A DNA stretch of 64,000 nt from an uncultured Lachnospiraceae bacterium. GTDB lineage: Bacteria; Bacillota; Clostridia; Lachnospirales; Lachnospiraceae. The stretch's first letter is position 1; every line of letters begins with the position of its first letter. The notes below the pieces were generated by a model. That model worked only from the letters and a program-made list of their open reading frames with translations, did not search any database and was not told where the DNA came from. Shown here piece after piece: positions 50,332 to 59,812 of the stretch. A program made the position numbers and the translations under genes. The stretch covers positions 1-64,000 of the forward strand of contig CALWLK010000011.1 in assembly GCA_944381505.1 (NCBI GenBank), in the 5' to 3' direction.

Positions 50332-53308
50332 TTATTGAGTCTCGGCTCTGTATGATATCACTTTATCGTAGCCCGAGGCGTCCGCCTCCGGCACATCGGC
50401 ATTTCCCACAGTGCATATTCCCGCCGAGGCTGTTATGCGGCCAAGCCACTCCGTCGCGGCCTCCTTGTCCTCAAGGTCCGCGTTCTTGATGTCGTTAATG
50501 AGCTCCACAGCCTTCCCTGCGTCATAGCCTGTGATCTCTTTATCTATGGCGTCAATTGGCTTTTTGAGAACTCCCGACACCTCCCCCACATATCCTATGG
50601 AGTTAAGTATATATCCGTCAAAGTTCTCCTCGGGTATGTCTGTGTTTTTCAGCGTCTCGCCTATATTTTCAATAAGATCCACAGTCTCTGAGGCGTAGGG
50701 GTCGCTGTAGCTGTACAAGGCCATATACCCCGTGTAGGCATTGACATTTGATCCTGCGGAGTAAGCTCCGTTTTGGAACCTCACTACAGGGATGAGATAA
50801 AGATCCGACATTGCCGTGATGAAGGGGATATATCTGCCCTTTGTGTCATCGTCGGTCATCATGTCTCCGTAGAGTACGGTATATTGATCGGGGCTTTCTA
50901 TCTCCACTCCCATTTTATGAAGCTTCTCGGGAAATACGAGCTCCGCCCTCTCGCCGCTCCCCTCGGGAAGCTCTGAGAGCATCTCCTTTGCCGTTTCCTT
51001 TATATCCTCCAAGCTCTCCTCCGGGCCTGCCAAGGCAAATATAAGCTTATCCTTTGTGAGAAGCTTTTCTCTCACCTCGGAAAGTCTCTCGGAAAGCCCC
51101 TCCCCGTATCCTGGTTCGCCGGTCAATCCCTTGCTCACCTCCTCGAGGAAGAGATAAAAGTCCTGTCCCTCATAAAGCATCCTGTATGCCAGATTGTCAT
51201 TTATGTATTGTCCCGACAGATATTGGGCAAGTGTGAAGGGGTCCGAAGTCCTTGAAAGGTCATAGTTTGCCTTCTCGCGGTCCACTATCTCCCCTATCTT
51301 CTCGGAATCAGTCACATCACTGTTCTTAAGCATGTCCAAAAGGATAGAGAGCCCTGTCTCGCTGTCCTCAACAAGGCCTGTCCATGTAAGCCTCAGCATA
51401 GGCACGGCCTCATCACTGCCCTCCTTGTGAGCGCAGACAAGGTTGAAGGAGAGGTCTCCCAAGTACTCTGTGCAGAGATTTCCTATCTCCTCCTCGGAAT
51501 AGTTTCCTGTGCGGACCATTCCCGTTATCAGCTCATAGAGCTTTAAATATAAGAGGTCCTCGTTGTCAAGGCTCTCCGCATTTAAGTAAAGCACGTTTCT
51601 CGCTATGCTCTCCACCTATGCAGGAGCCGTATAGAAGGTGATGCCCTCCTCCTCGCTAAGCTCGTAATCATCGTATACCTCGGCATCCGCGATTTGGGAA
51701 GGGTCAATTACAAAGTCGTTGTTTGAATCATGGAGCGCATTCCACTCATTAAACTCATCGGTCTCGGCTATGAGCTCCTCTATCTCCTCCCCGCTCATTC
51801 CCGCCTTCATATCACGGAGATATTGCTCTCTCTCCTCTATATACTCCTCCGCAAGCCCGGGCGTAGGTACGGTGGTCACAAGAGCGCTTCTTGAAGGCGT
51901 AAGCGCCTCCTTCGCAATATTTTTATGATAGTCTGATCTCTTACCTGATAGTTCGAGATCTCTGTCTGCTTCAAAACGGAATCAAGCATATCCTTTTCAA
52001 CTCCGTCCTCGGACATCTCTTTGAGGGTCTTATCTATGGACGACTTAAAAGCTGACGCCTGCTCCTTATCGGCATTATAAATGCTGAAGACAATCGAGGG
52101 CTTCATGGCGGTTATATTGAGCCACACATCCCCCGGATTATTTATCCCTGCCTCACGAAGATTTCTGATATACGGAGAATTCTCCTGATTAAGAACTTTG
52201 GAGAGAAGGTCCCAATATGTCAATTCCTCAAAATCAAGGTCATTGAGGCTCACGGCATAATTTATAACGGAAGCGTTCTCTGCGGTGTCGCCCTCAAAGG
52301 CGGGACAGGGGACCACAGTCTCCACATAGCCGTCCTCCGTCTCCTGTGAGAAATACTCGGAGAGATCCGTCCCGTTATTTTCAGCCTTTGAAAGATACTC
52401 GCTGTCCAAAAACTCCATCATTCCCGGGAAATCCATATCTCCGTAGAGGAGTATAAGGCTGTTGTCGAAATGATAGCATCTCTCGTAGGTGGCGAGAGTG
52501 TTTTCATAATTCAGATCCTTATAGTTCATGTGAGCACGGCCTATGAGGTTTGAGGCGTACTCCCCGGGATACAGAGCGTCAGAGATATTGTTAAGCGCCT
52601 CATTAGTCACATTCGTGAGAAAACTGAAGTCCTCCGAATAAACAGTGCCTGTCATGGTTATGGGCGCCTCAGGATCCGTAAGCTCATACCTCAAGGCCTC
52701 CCTCTTAAAGAAATTCTCGTTTGTGAGTATATAAGGAGCCACCATGCAGCTCATATAGGCATCCATAAGGAGCTTAAGCTGTTCCTCGCTCTTTGAACTC
52801 AAGGGATAGCCTGTAAAGATGTCATAGGTAAAAGCGTTTATGAAGGTATTGTAGCTCTTGTTCGCCAGATCGAAAAACAGGTCCTTAGAGGGATATTTCT
52901 CCGATGAGGCGATTATGGCATGCTCAAAGACATGGTTCGTGTCAGTCTCGTCCACCACAGGCGTCCTGAAAAATATGCCGAAGGCAAGCTCCTCATCGTC
53001 GTTATCTATGCACACAAGCTTTGCCCCGCTCTTTTCATGGTTATAGGTATATATATCCGATTGGAGTATTCCGCTCTTTGAAGAAGACTCCAAGGTATAG
53101 CCTGAGACCTCGGGGGCCTCGGCTATGCTTTCGGCCTCCTCCTCGGCTTCTTCCTCTGGCTCCTGCCCCGCGGAAGTTTCGAGCTCTCCCGCCTCTGCAG
53201 ATGTCTCTTCGTTTACAACATCATTCCCCAAGCCTCCGGTTCCGCAGCCCGAGACAGCCATAGAGGCCGCCAAAAGCAGGGCCAAAAGCTTTGAAATCTT
53301 TTTTTCAT
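50332..53308 (-). pseudogene. M16C-family metalloprotease lipoprotein, disrupted by two frameshifts and an in-frame TAG
   Basis: Together the pieces would encode a ~990-residue insulinase/PreP-like zinc protease with a lipoprotein signal (lipobox AVSGC) and the inverted zinc motif HVFEH. Three lesions are visible. (1) After the well-placed ATG 53306-53308 (AGGAGG eight bases before), seven A instead of eight (53299-53305) put the signal peptide out of frame; one more A gives MKKKISKLLALLLAAS. (2) At 51920-51924 five A instead of six shift the frame after QVRDQTIIK; one more A restores NIAKEALTPSRSAL. (3) TAG at 51616-51618 interrupts FYTAPA / VESIARN in the same frame. Both indels are single losses in A-runs, so sequencing error is possible for them but not for the TAG. 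Confidence 0.82.
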
Positions 53309-53406
53309 GATCTATACCTCCTCCCAAATGTGCAGACTATATTTCTCGTCTTTCACCTCTATGATTATATGATATAAAATTATGCGTAATCCGACAATAA
53401 CAATCA

Positions 53407-54681
53407 CTAAATTAACCAAACCGGCACATACCAGTTCCTTTCATTTACGGGCAATAAGTCATTTGCCATGCAAACCACGCTTCCCGGCCCGATTTCTACC
53501 TTTAGAGGTTCAGGCCCACCAATGGATTCTGCACGGGTCACAGGCTTTAAAACATCGAAATTCTTGATTGCGGTCTTTCCCGGGGATGCCGCTTTCTTGA
53601 TCTCAATCGGAAAAAGTACACCATTTTGGTAAAGCAGCAGATCAATTTCTTTTTGGTCCTTATCCCTGTAGTAAAAAACAGGAGGCTCCTTCCCCGCGTT
53701 CAAATAGCTCTTATAGATTTCTGAAAACACATAGCTCTCAAAGAAGGCTCCGGACATGGCTCCTTTTTCCAGTGCTTCGGGATTCCCCCATCTTAAGAGA
53801 TAAGCGGCCAAGCCTGTATCCAAAAAATGAAGAAGCGGCATTTTTACAACTCGTTTCAGTGCGTTGTTATGATATGGCTGCACCAAAGTAATAATATGTG
53901 AGGACACTAAAATAGAGAGCCATTTCTTTGCCGTTGGCGATGACACTCCAGCCATGTTTGCCAGTTCCTCATAGATCACAGGCTTTGAAGTATGGGCGGC
54001 AACGATCGTCATAAAATTATAAAACTGCATTTCATCAGCTACCTGTGCAAGATCACGAATGTCGCGTTGCAGATATGTATCTACATAAGAGCGGTAATAT
54101 GTCTCCCAATCAATGTTTTCATCCGCATACAGCTCCGGCATGGACCCTTTGAAAATTCTGTTGTAGATTTCATTTAAGCCATGGGAAGTCCTCACCGACA
54201 AGCGCCTCATTAAATATTCCGGATCCGTCCGGAACGGTTCACTTGGTTCCTGATAAATTTCCGCATCAGACAGGCCTAATAAATTTACAATTCCGACTCG
54301 TCCGGCCAGACTTTCACTGACGTTATTCATAAGTCTGAAAACCTGCGATCCTGTGATCCAGAAGTCGCCTTTTTTCTTGGAGCGATCCACACTCATTTTA
54401 ATATAAGGCAGCAATTCTGTTGCGTATTGAATCTCGTCAATCAGCACGGGAGGGGAATATCTCTGCAAAAATAATGCAGGGTCATGTTTAGCCAAATACC
54501 TCACATCGGGATCATCCAATGTCACATACTTCCGCACCATTCCCTTGCTTTTCTGCACTTCTGCCAGTTTTTGTAAAAGGGTCGTTTTTCCCACCTGCCT
54601 GGGGCCTGTCACTAACAGCACAGGAAACATTTCAGAAAGCCGCAAAATAGTATCTTCTGCAGCCCGCTTAATATATGTCAT
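53407..54681 (-). CDS. AAA ATPase with DUF4143 (putative nucleotide-binding/DNA-linked domain)
   Basis: A 424-residue protein with an N-terminal P-loop ATPase (Walker A VTGPRQVGKTTLL, 25-37; Walker B VLIDEIQYA, ~78-86; sensor WITGSQ) and a C-terminal DUF4143 domain with the nuclease-like FYRDKDQKEIDLLLY...PIEIKKAASP stretch. These genes are widespread, mobile and of uncertain role. Codon use differs from neighbours (ATT/ATC rather than ATA for Ile), suggesting recent acquisition. It is flanked by a bidirectional terminator at 54796-54846 and by the M16C pseudogene. The start codon ATG 54681 follows GGAAGGGAGAG. Confidence 0.88.
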   Translation of the reverse strand: MTYIKRAAEDTILRLSEMFPVLLVTGPRQVGKTTLLQKLAEVQKSKGMVRKYVTLDDPDVRYLAKHDPALFLQRYSPPVLIDEIQYATELLPYIKMSVDRSKKKGDFWITGSQVFRLMNNVSESLAGRVGIVNLLGLSDAEIYQEPSEPFRTDPEYLMRRLSVRTSHGLNEIYNRIFKGSMPELYADENIDWETYYRSYVDTYLQRDIRDLAQVADEMQFYNFMTIVAAHTSKPVIYEELANMAGVSSPTAKKWLSILVSSHIITLVQPYHNNALKRVVKMPLLHFLDTGLAAYLLRWGNPEALEKGAMSGAFFESYVFSEIYKSYLNAGKEPPVFYYRDKDQKEIDLLLYQNGVLFPIEIKKAASPGKTAIKNFDVLKPVTRAESIGGPEPLKVEIGPGSVVCMANDLLPVNERNWYVPVWLI

Positions 54682-54795
54682 GTCGTTCTCTCCCTTCCAA
54701 TTTCACTATGGGCAATTAACAAATATCCGGCAATTCTAAACTATAATTTTATAATAGCCGGGCTTCTTTCAATTGTCAACAAAAGTCCGAAAAAA

Positions 54796-54846
54796 ACAGC
54801 ACTCCTTATTCCGGTCATGATCTGCCACGAACGGTGAGAGTGCTGT
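54796..54846. terminator. Bidirectional terminator after the cell-wall-binding protein gene
   Basis: ACAGCACTC (54796-54804) pairs with GAGTGCTGT (54838-54846), with T-tracts in both directions. Confidence 0.8.
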
Positions 54847-54939
54847 TTTTATCCTTATATTCTATAATCTTTTAATCTTCTGAAGTCTTTTTCCGGTTAG
54901 CTTTGCAAATGCTTATTTGAGTTTTGCATTCCGGTATCT

Positions 54940-55608
54940 TTACTGAATCTTTTCACATCTGATAATTATATCTGAATCAGTGGGAGATTCACCTTTAAGC
55001 ATTCCGTCTTCTATCTCCACATCCCAGTCTATCCAAACGTAAAGTCCTGCGGGAGAGTCAAGCCAAGAGTCTCCCTCTAAACGATAGGAATTTGATCCTG
55101 TCTTAGTCACCCTTGCCAAATAGCTCCCTTCTTTTGTATTATTTCTTCCTTCAAGACTGTAGAATTTTACAGTTGCCCAGAGCTCCCCAAAATCCTCATA
55201 TATCTCAACGTCGATTCCTGACTGTCCTTGACTGGGAGTATAGTATCCTCTGTAAATGCCTATAACGCTGTCCTGCTGCTGATTGCTTCCACCCTTATCT
55301 ACGGCTGTTCCCGTCACGTCTTTTGTCTGAACCACTCCGTTCTCCACCCAAGCTCCGCTTGCATCCACTGTAAATCCATCGGGGGTCGTGGTGTTTTCCG
55401 CCATATAGCCGTACTGGTCAAAGTAATAGCACTCGGCTGTACCGTCATTGTTTCCGTCGATCCACTGCCATGAGCTTGCGGGCCAAGTGCCGTTTCCGTA
55501 ATCATACCACCAACCTGTGGCGTTTTGCATCCACTGTCCTGCAAAGGCAGTGATGCCCATAGCTGCGGTCATGACCGCTGTCGTAAGTAACAATCTTGTT
55601 TTCTTCAT
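54940..55608 (-). CDS. Secreted cell-wall-binding protein
   Basis: A 222-residue exported protein: signal peptide (1-23, ITAFAG), then wall-binding-type repeats (QWMQNATGWWYDYGNGTWP, SWQWIDGNNDGTAECYYFDQYGYM, ~24-75), a linker and a C-terminal ~105-residue beta-rich domain (IGIYRGYYTPSQGQSGIDVEIYED...). The repeats resemble choline-binding modules, anchoring it to wall polymers. It is a tandem paralogue of the frame-disrupted gene at 55755-56499, with near-identical repeat regions but unrelated C-terminal domains. AGGAGG lies before the ATG. Confidence 0.85.
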   Translation of the reverse strand: MKKTRLLLTTAVMTAAMGITAFAGQWMQNATGWWYDYGNGTWPASSWQWIDGNNDGTAECYYFDQYGYMAENTTTPDGFTVDASGAWVENGVVQTKDVTGTAVDKGGSNQQQDSVIGIYRGYYTPSQGQSGIDVEIYEDFGELWATVKFYSLEGRNNTKEGSYLARVTKTGSNSYRLEGDSWLDSPAGLYVWIDWDVEIEDGMLKGESPTDSDIIIRCEKIQ

Positions 55609-55754
55609 CTTAAGATCCTCCTGAATTTGTTTTAATTCTATTTAAATATGCCCTTCTTTTGAATGCATATTAATATATGTTTAAAACGGCAACGCAGGAT
55701 ATTAAGATAACGGTAAGTCGAGTGCTTATTATCAAACCCTATTATATGTCTCTT

Positions 55755-56499
55755 TTATCTGAACTGAGCGTTCTTCATGAGAAGGTCACAGGTATAACTG
55801 TTACCTTCATTGCAAAGCCAGAAAAGCTTTACATATTGCTGGCCTGATATATCCACTGTGATGTCCTTGGGAGAAGTCTTGTAGTTGAAGTCGTAGTAGT
55901 CAAGGAGAGCATCATCATCTCCGTATATCTCCAACGTATATTCACCCTTCTCATAAAAATCCTGAGCAGGAGCTGCTGTCATAGAAAGCGTATTGTACTG
56001 TCCTCCCACATAAAACTCCGCATAAGCATTCATTGCATCCAGCCTCAACACATCTCCCCAGAGAGCATTTTGACTTGTGCGCTGATTTTCCCTATGATAA
56101 AAAGCATAATCCGCAACCGGATCCATATCCGACAAATTCACAGGATCCACATTGCTTACCTGCGCATTGTTATTGTTTCCACCGTTATCTGCTGCTGTTC
56201 CCGTCACGCTTCTTGTCTGTACTGCGCCGTTTACCGTCCAAGCTCCGCTTGCATCCACCGTATAGCCGTCAGGCGTAGTGGTGTTTGCCGCCATATAGCC
56301 GTACTGGTCAAAGTAATAGCACTCCGCTATGCCGTCGCCATTACCGTCGATCCACTGCCATGAGTTTGCAGGCCAAGTGCCGTTTCCGTAATCATACCAC
56401 CAGCCTGTGGCGTTTTGCATCCACTGCCCCCCCCCATGCGGTGAAAGCCATGGCTGCTGTGGCCAATGCTGTCGCTACAAATAAATTAGTTTTTTTCAT
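55755..56499 (-). pseudogene. Secreted cell-wall-binding protein, out of frame at a G9 tract (possible phase-variable gene)
   Basis: ATG 56499, eight bases after AGGAGG, encodes a good signal peptide (MKKTNLFVATALATAAMAFTA). A run of nine G follows directly (56427-56435) and throws the frame off. With eight G the reading would continue TAWGGQWMQNATGWWY, exactly as in the downstream paralogue. The body has the same wall-binding repeats (~25-75) and a C-terminal domain starting NLSDMDPVADYAFYH, which resembles a carbohydrate-binding-type (NPCBM-like) beta-sandwich by eye. The present state is therefore 'off', a broken copy or a sequencing miscount. Confidence 0.8.
56427..56435 (-). repeat. G9 homopolymer at the end of a signal peptide
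   Basis: Nine C on the plus strand, read as G9 in the mRNA, immediately after the codons for the signal peptide. Poly-G/C tracts in surface-protein genes are classical slipped-strand switches. Confidence 0.9.
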
Positions 56500-56619
56500 T
56501 TTTCATTCCTCCTGAAATTTATATATGATTTTATTTATCAACAATTTTTTCCTGTTTCCCCGAAGTTATCGACCTGTCCTCGATCTCTCCGGATATATCT
56601 TTTTCCTCCTCTCTGTACT

Positions 56620-56648
56620 TAAGACGACTGAGGGAGGGGAAAGGTTTT
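56620..56648 (-). promoter_or_regulatory. ECF-type promoter 2 (AAAACCT-N15-CGTCTT)
   Basis: AAAACCT (56648-56642), 15 bases, CGTCTTA (56626-56620), with A/T tracts upstream. It drives the cell-wall-binding protein gene starting at 56499 and possibly its paralogue at 55608. Confidence 0.75.
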
Positions 56649-56691
56649 ATATTTTCAAAAAAATTTTTATTTTTTTTCAGCGAGACATCTG

Positions 56692-59349
56692 TCAATCCTT
56701 TTCCATGTACTCTAACCTGAACTTTGTAAGCGTGCCCGAAGGATTATAATTAAACACTGCGGTAAAATCTTCTTTTACCTCACTGTTGTCTGAGGAAAGA
56801 TAGTCTATGCTGTTCACTGTTCCTGAGACAGTATATTTATCCCCGTCTTTTGTCACGCTGTCTATCTCTATCCTTTCGAGGGCTTCCTCTGCCTTTTCCA
56901 TATCGTCCTGATAAACGCTCTCGGGATTTCCGGTTTCTATATATGTGTCGCCTGATATCTCCTGATTTCTTGAAGGCGGAAAGAAGGGATTCCCCTCCTT
57001 GATAGTCTTGTACTCAGCTACCTGCCTCTCTATCTCAGCCCTATAGCCCTCCTCTCCGAAGCAGTCAGAGGCAAAGCTCTCCATAAGAGCTATATCCATG
57101 GCGGCGTATGTGTTGTCCTCCTCATTGGTCCCCCACTCGTAGCTGTCAGCCATAGCCGATGAAAACCAAGTAAATATCTCATCTCTATGGGATATGCTCT
57201 CATCGTTAAATATCCACCGTCTGCCTCCCTCGGAGTAATTGCAAAGCCCCATAGCCGAAAACACCTTTTTCCACAGCTCCTCGTCCTCGGCCGTCCACTC
57301 AGCTGCCTTGGATGATGCAGAGAGACTGCTTTCCGAAGGATCCTCCGACGCATCATCCGTTACGTCCTCCGTCACGCTGTCAGGCACTGTGCCTGATATC
57401 TCTCCGTCATAGACAAGGCCCTCCAGCCTGAACTTGCTGAAGCTGTTCTCAGGATGATAGCTGAGATACATAGCTACAGGGATATCCTCTCCCTTATACA
57501 TCTGATTTCCATAGCTGTCCGTCTCCCAAGGATCATAGCCGGCATATTCCATAGAATTGGGGTCGTAGGATATCATGGACTTAAGGCCCTCCACCCTGAG
57601 CATTCCTCCCTCCACAGATGCACCTGTGATATAGAAGGTGGGATAGCCGTTTGAGATATCTCCCTCCGGGAAATCTATGAGGTAATAGCCGCCCTCGGTT
57701 GACACGGTTTCTATGTTGGAATTTAATACCATGTATTCATCGGGAGCAAGGGAGCTTATCTCCTCGGGAGGGTTATCCGCTCTGCTGAAATATTCCTCCA
57801 AATCGTCAAGGTATACAGAGAGGCTGTCGCTCCACTCCATATTCCTGTTACTGTATTCCTCGTACACCACATAGCAGTCCGACAGGGAATATCCGTAGCA
57901 GTCTGCTATGGCCTCTTCAGCGGCATCCGTGTCGAAGGCCACTGTCGCCATTTGGTAATTATCTATTGCCTCCTCCGGGAGTATGGAGCCTGTATAGTCC
58001 CTTAAGGCAAAATCAGTTCCGCCTATAGTCCCTTGGACCCAGCTCGTGTATCTCAGATCTTCAAGGGCCTTTAGGGCAAGGGTGGACCTGTCATTATCCG
58101 TGGCAGTCCCACCGGCTTCCGCTTCCCTGAATTCAAATATATACGGGGTCGTGTCCCCTAAGACTGTTCCTATCCCTCTCCATATCCTCTGCTCGTCCTC
58201 ATTATCCCAGGCCGCAAGCATCTCCGCCTCAAGGGCCGCCTGCTCAACGTCCGTCCCGTCAGCGGACTCCGACAATATCTCCTGTCCTCCCTCCGAGGGC
58301 TCCTCTGAGATACCCTCCTCGGCATTTGAGTTCAGCCTCTCGCTCACTGTATGGGCCGCCACGCCTCCCGCAGCCCCCACTCCAACGCAGGCCGCCACTA
58401 TCACCGCCGCAGCCTTTGCGCTGACTGTCTTTACGGCAGCCGCTCCCGCAGCCTTTGCCGCCGTGCCTGCCGCTATGCCTCCCGCCGTGGAGACGGCTCC
58501 CGTGGCTGAACCTCCGCCAAAGGCCGCCGCGGATCCCGAAGCTATCGTTCCTGACGAGGCGGATGCTGTGGCTCCTGTCTGTGCTGCTGCAGAAGTCGCG
58601 GAAGCTCCGGCTGAAGCTGCACCTGCGGCGGTCTCCGTCGCAGCTCCCAATGCCGACAATACTCCTGACAATACGTTCGGCGCCGCATAGGCCGTAGTCT
58701 CTGTCTTGAACATCCAGAAAAGGAAGCCTGCGAAAGGTACGACGTAGAGCTTCGTGCCCTTCTTCTCCAGCTCAAGTACCTTGGCCTTTATGGACTTTCT
58801 TCCGTAATTCAAGCGGCTTTTTACAGTGCCCTCAGAGCACTCCATCACACGGGCAATGTCGGCCACAGGCATATCCTCCAGATATCTCAGGATTATGGCC
58901 ATCCTCTGCTCCTCGGGAAGCTCGTCTATCATCGCCTGTATGAGGCGCTTCGTCTCCTTGTAATCCATGGTCTTTTCCGGGGAGAAGGCCATGCTCTCGT
59001 CCTCAAAGTCTATCTCCTTCTCGTTCTCTCCCGAGCCGCCATCGTCCCCCACGGTCATCTGAGAGAAGAATACGGGCTTTTTCTTCTTCAGAAAATCCTT
59101 TGACTTGTTCACCACTATGGTGTCCAGCCAACCCTGGAACTTCTCCGGCTCCGCGAGGGTCTCAAGGCTCCCGAAGGCCTTTATATATGCGTCCTGCAAT
59201 ATATCCTGAGCGGTGTCCTCGTCCTTCACAAGCTGAAAGGAAAGATAATAGGCCTTGCTGCTCGTCTTTTCATACAGTATTGTAAGGGCCTCCTGATCTC
59301 CGCCCTTTGCGGCTGTCACCAGCTCCCCTATGCTTCTTTCATTACCCAT
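56692..59349 (-). CDS. ECF sigma factor fused to a membrane and extracytoplasmic part
   Basis: An 885-residue protein. Residues ~12-85 are sigma region 2 (LSFQLVKDEDTAQDILQDAYIKAF). Residues ~133-187 are region 4 (LPEEQRMAIILRYLEDMPVADIARVMECSEGTVKSRL). A short hydrophobic stretch (200-214) and an Ala/Gly/Ser-rich region (~220-310) lead to a probable transmembrane helix (~312-334). About 550 residues follow, probably extracytoplasmic, acidic and of no recognised family. Ordinary ECF factors are ~190 residues, so sensor and sigma factor are joined. Two small membrane-type genes precede it; the operon has an ECF-like and a sigma-A-like promoter. It may be released by proteolysis or act at the membrane. 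Confidence 0.88.
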   Translation of the reverse strand: MGNERSIGELVTAAKGGDQEALTILYEKTSSKAYYLSFQLVKDEDTAQDILQDAYIKAFGSLETLAEPEKFQGWLDTIVVNKSKDFLKKKKPVFFSQMTVGDDGGSGENEKEIDFEDESMAFSPEKTMDYKETKRLIQAMIDELPEEQRMAIILRYLEDMPVADIARVMECSEGTVKSRLNYGRKSIKAKVLELEKKGTKLYVVPFAGFLFWMFKTETTAYAAPNVLSGVLSALGAATETAAGAASAGASATSAAAQTGATASASSGTIASGSAAAFGGGSATGAVSTAGGIAAGTAAKAAGAAAVKTVSAKAAAVIVAACVGVGAAGGVAAHTVSERLNSNAEEGISEEPSEGGQEILSESADGTDVEQAALEAEMLAAWDNEDEQRIWRGIGTVLGDTTPYIFEFREAEAGGTATDNDRSTLALKALEDLRYTSWVQGTIGGTDFALRDYTGSILPEEAIDNYQMATVAFDTDAAEEAIADCYGYSLSDCYVVYEEYSNRNMEWSDSLSVYLDDLEEYFSRADNPPEEISSLAPDEYMVLNSNIETVSTEGGYYLIDFPEGDISNGYPTFYITGASVEGGMLRVEGLKSMISYDPNSMEYAGYDPWETDSYGNQMYKGEDIPVAMYLSYHPENSFSKFRLEGLVYDGEISGTVPDSVTEDVTDDASEDPSESSLSASSKAAEWTAEDEELWKKVFSAMGLCNYSEGGRRWIFNDESISHRDEIFTWFSSAMADSYEWGTNEEDNTYAAMDIALMESFASDCFGEEGYRAEIERQVAEYKTIKEGNPFFPPSRNQEISGDTYIETGNPESVYQDDMEKAEEALERIEIDSVTKDGDKYTVSGTVNSIDYLSSDNSEVKEDFTAVFNYNPSGTLTKFRLEYMEKD

Positions 59350-59366
59350 AGAAATGATATGCTCCT

Positions 59367-59558
59367 TTAATACTTAAATCTTTTGTCCCTGTCCGTCTCC
59401 GGCTTCGCGTCTCCCTCTGCCGAAAGCTCCAAAAATTCCCTCGCCTCTATCCTTTTCCAGGAGAGGGAGAACAATATCGCGAACAACAGCCTTACATAAT
59501 CTCTTGCGCTCATGAGAGGCTCCGATGCGATATCCTTAAGTATTTTCGATAAATTCAT
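59367..59558 (-). CDS. Small protein in the sigma-fusion operon
   Basis: A ~63-residue product (MNLSKILKDIASEPLMSARDYVRLLFAILFSLSWKRIEAREFLEL...) with one moderately hydrophobic helix (~22-36) and a charged tail; no family recognised. The start is uncertain. ATG 59558 lies 14 bases after GGGGGAGG, longer than usual, and a GTG at 59573 lies inside that site. It overlaps the preceding small gene and ends 17 bp before the sigma-fusion ATG. By position it could be a regulator or partner of the sigma fusion. Confidence 0.55.
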   Translation of the reverse strand: MNLSKILKDIASEPLMSARDYVRLLFAILFSLSWKRIEAREFLELSAEGDAKPETDRDKRFKY

Positions 59559-59742
59559 GTTCAGTATTTCCACCTCCCCCTTCGTTTTCTTTCATCAGCC
59601 TCTCCAAGTCTCTGTTGAGCTCTTTTATCATGTCCTCCGCCAAGTAATTTCTGTACAGAAGGTACATTGAAAAAAGGAGAAGCACCGCCGCTATATCACA
59701 CATGATATGGGCGAATATCATTGCCTTTTTTTCATTCTTCAT
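59536..59742 (-). CDS. Small single-pass membrane protein, first gene of the sigma-fusion operon
   Basis: A 68-residue product: KNEKKAMIFAHIMCDIAAVLLLFSMYLL (one transmembrane helix, ~8-28), then a charged coiled-coil-like stretch (AEDMIKELNRDLERLMKENE) and an acidic tail. ATG 59742 has AGGAGG eight bases upstream. It is the first gene after ECF-type promoter 3. Its small size, helix and position fit an accessory or anti-sigma-like peptide, but there is no homology evidence. Confidence 0.62.
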   Translation of the reverse strand: MKNEKKAMIFAHIMCDIAAVLLLFSMYLLYRNYLAEDMIKELNRDLERLMKENEGGGGNTEHEFIENT

Positions 59743-59761
59743 CTTTAACACCTCCTGTATT

Positions 59762-59790
59762 AAAGACGAGGAAGGGGGCCTTCAGGTTTT
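59762..59790 (-). promoter_or_regulatory. ECF-type promoter 3 (AAAACCT-N15-CGTCTT) of the sigma-fusion operon
   Basis: AAAACCT (59790-59784), 15 bases, CGTCTTTA (59768-59761). The predicted start leaves a very short leader that begins at the AGGAGG of the first small gene. Together with promoters 1 and 2 it suggests autoregulation. Confidence 0.72.
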
Positions 59791-59812
59791 ATAAACATGA
59801 AACTTTTTTATC

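Noticed and set aside
51616..51618. In-frame TAG as possible pyrrolysine codon in the M16C gene
   Set aside because: The same gene has two frameshifts, no pyrrolysine machinery is seen, and metalloproteases of this family are not known to use it; nonsense mutation is simpler.
53347..53353. CGTCTTT on the plus strand near the M16C start
   Set aside because: No AAAACCT-like element 15 bases upstream and no plus-strand gene follows.
58046..58690. 214-codon Ala/Pro-rich plus-strand open frame
   Set aside because: Mirror of the Ala/Gly/Ser-rich region of the sigma fusion; no start signal and no family.
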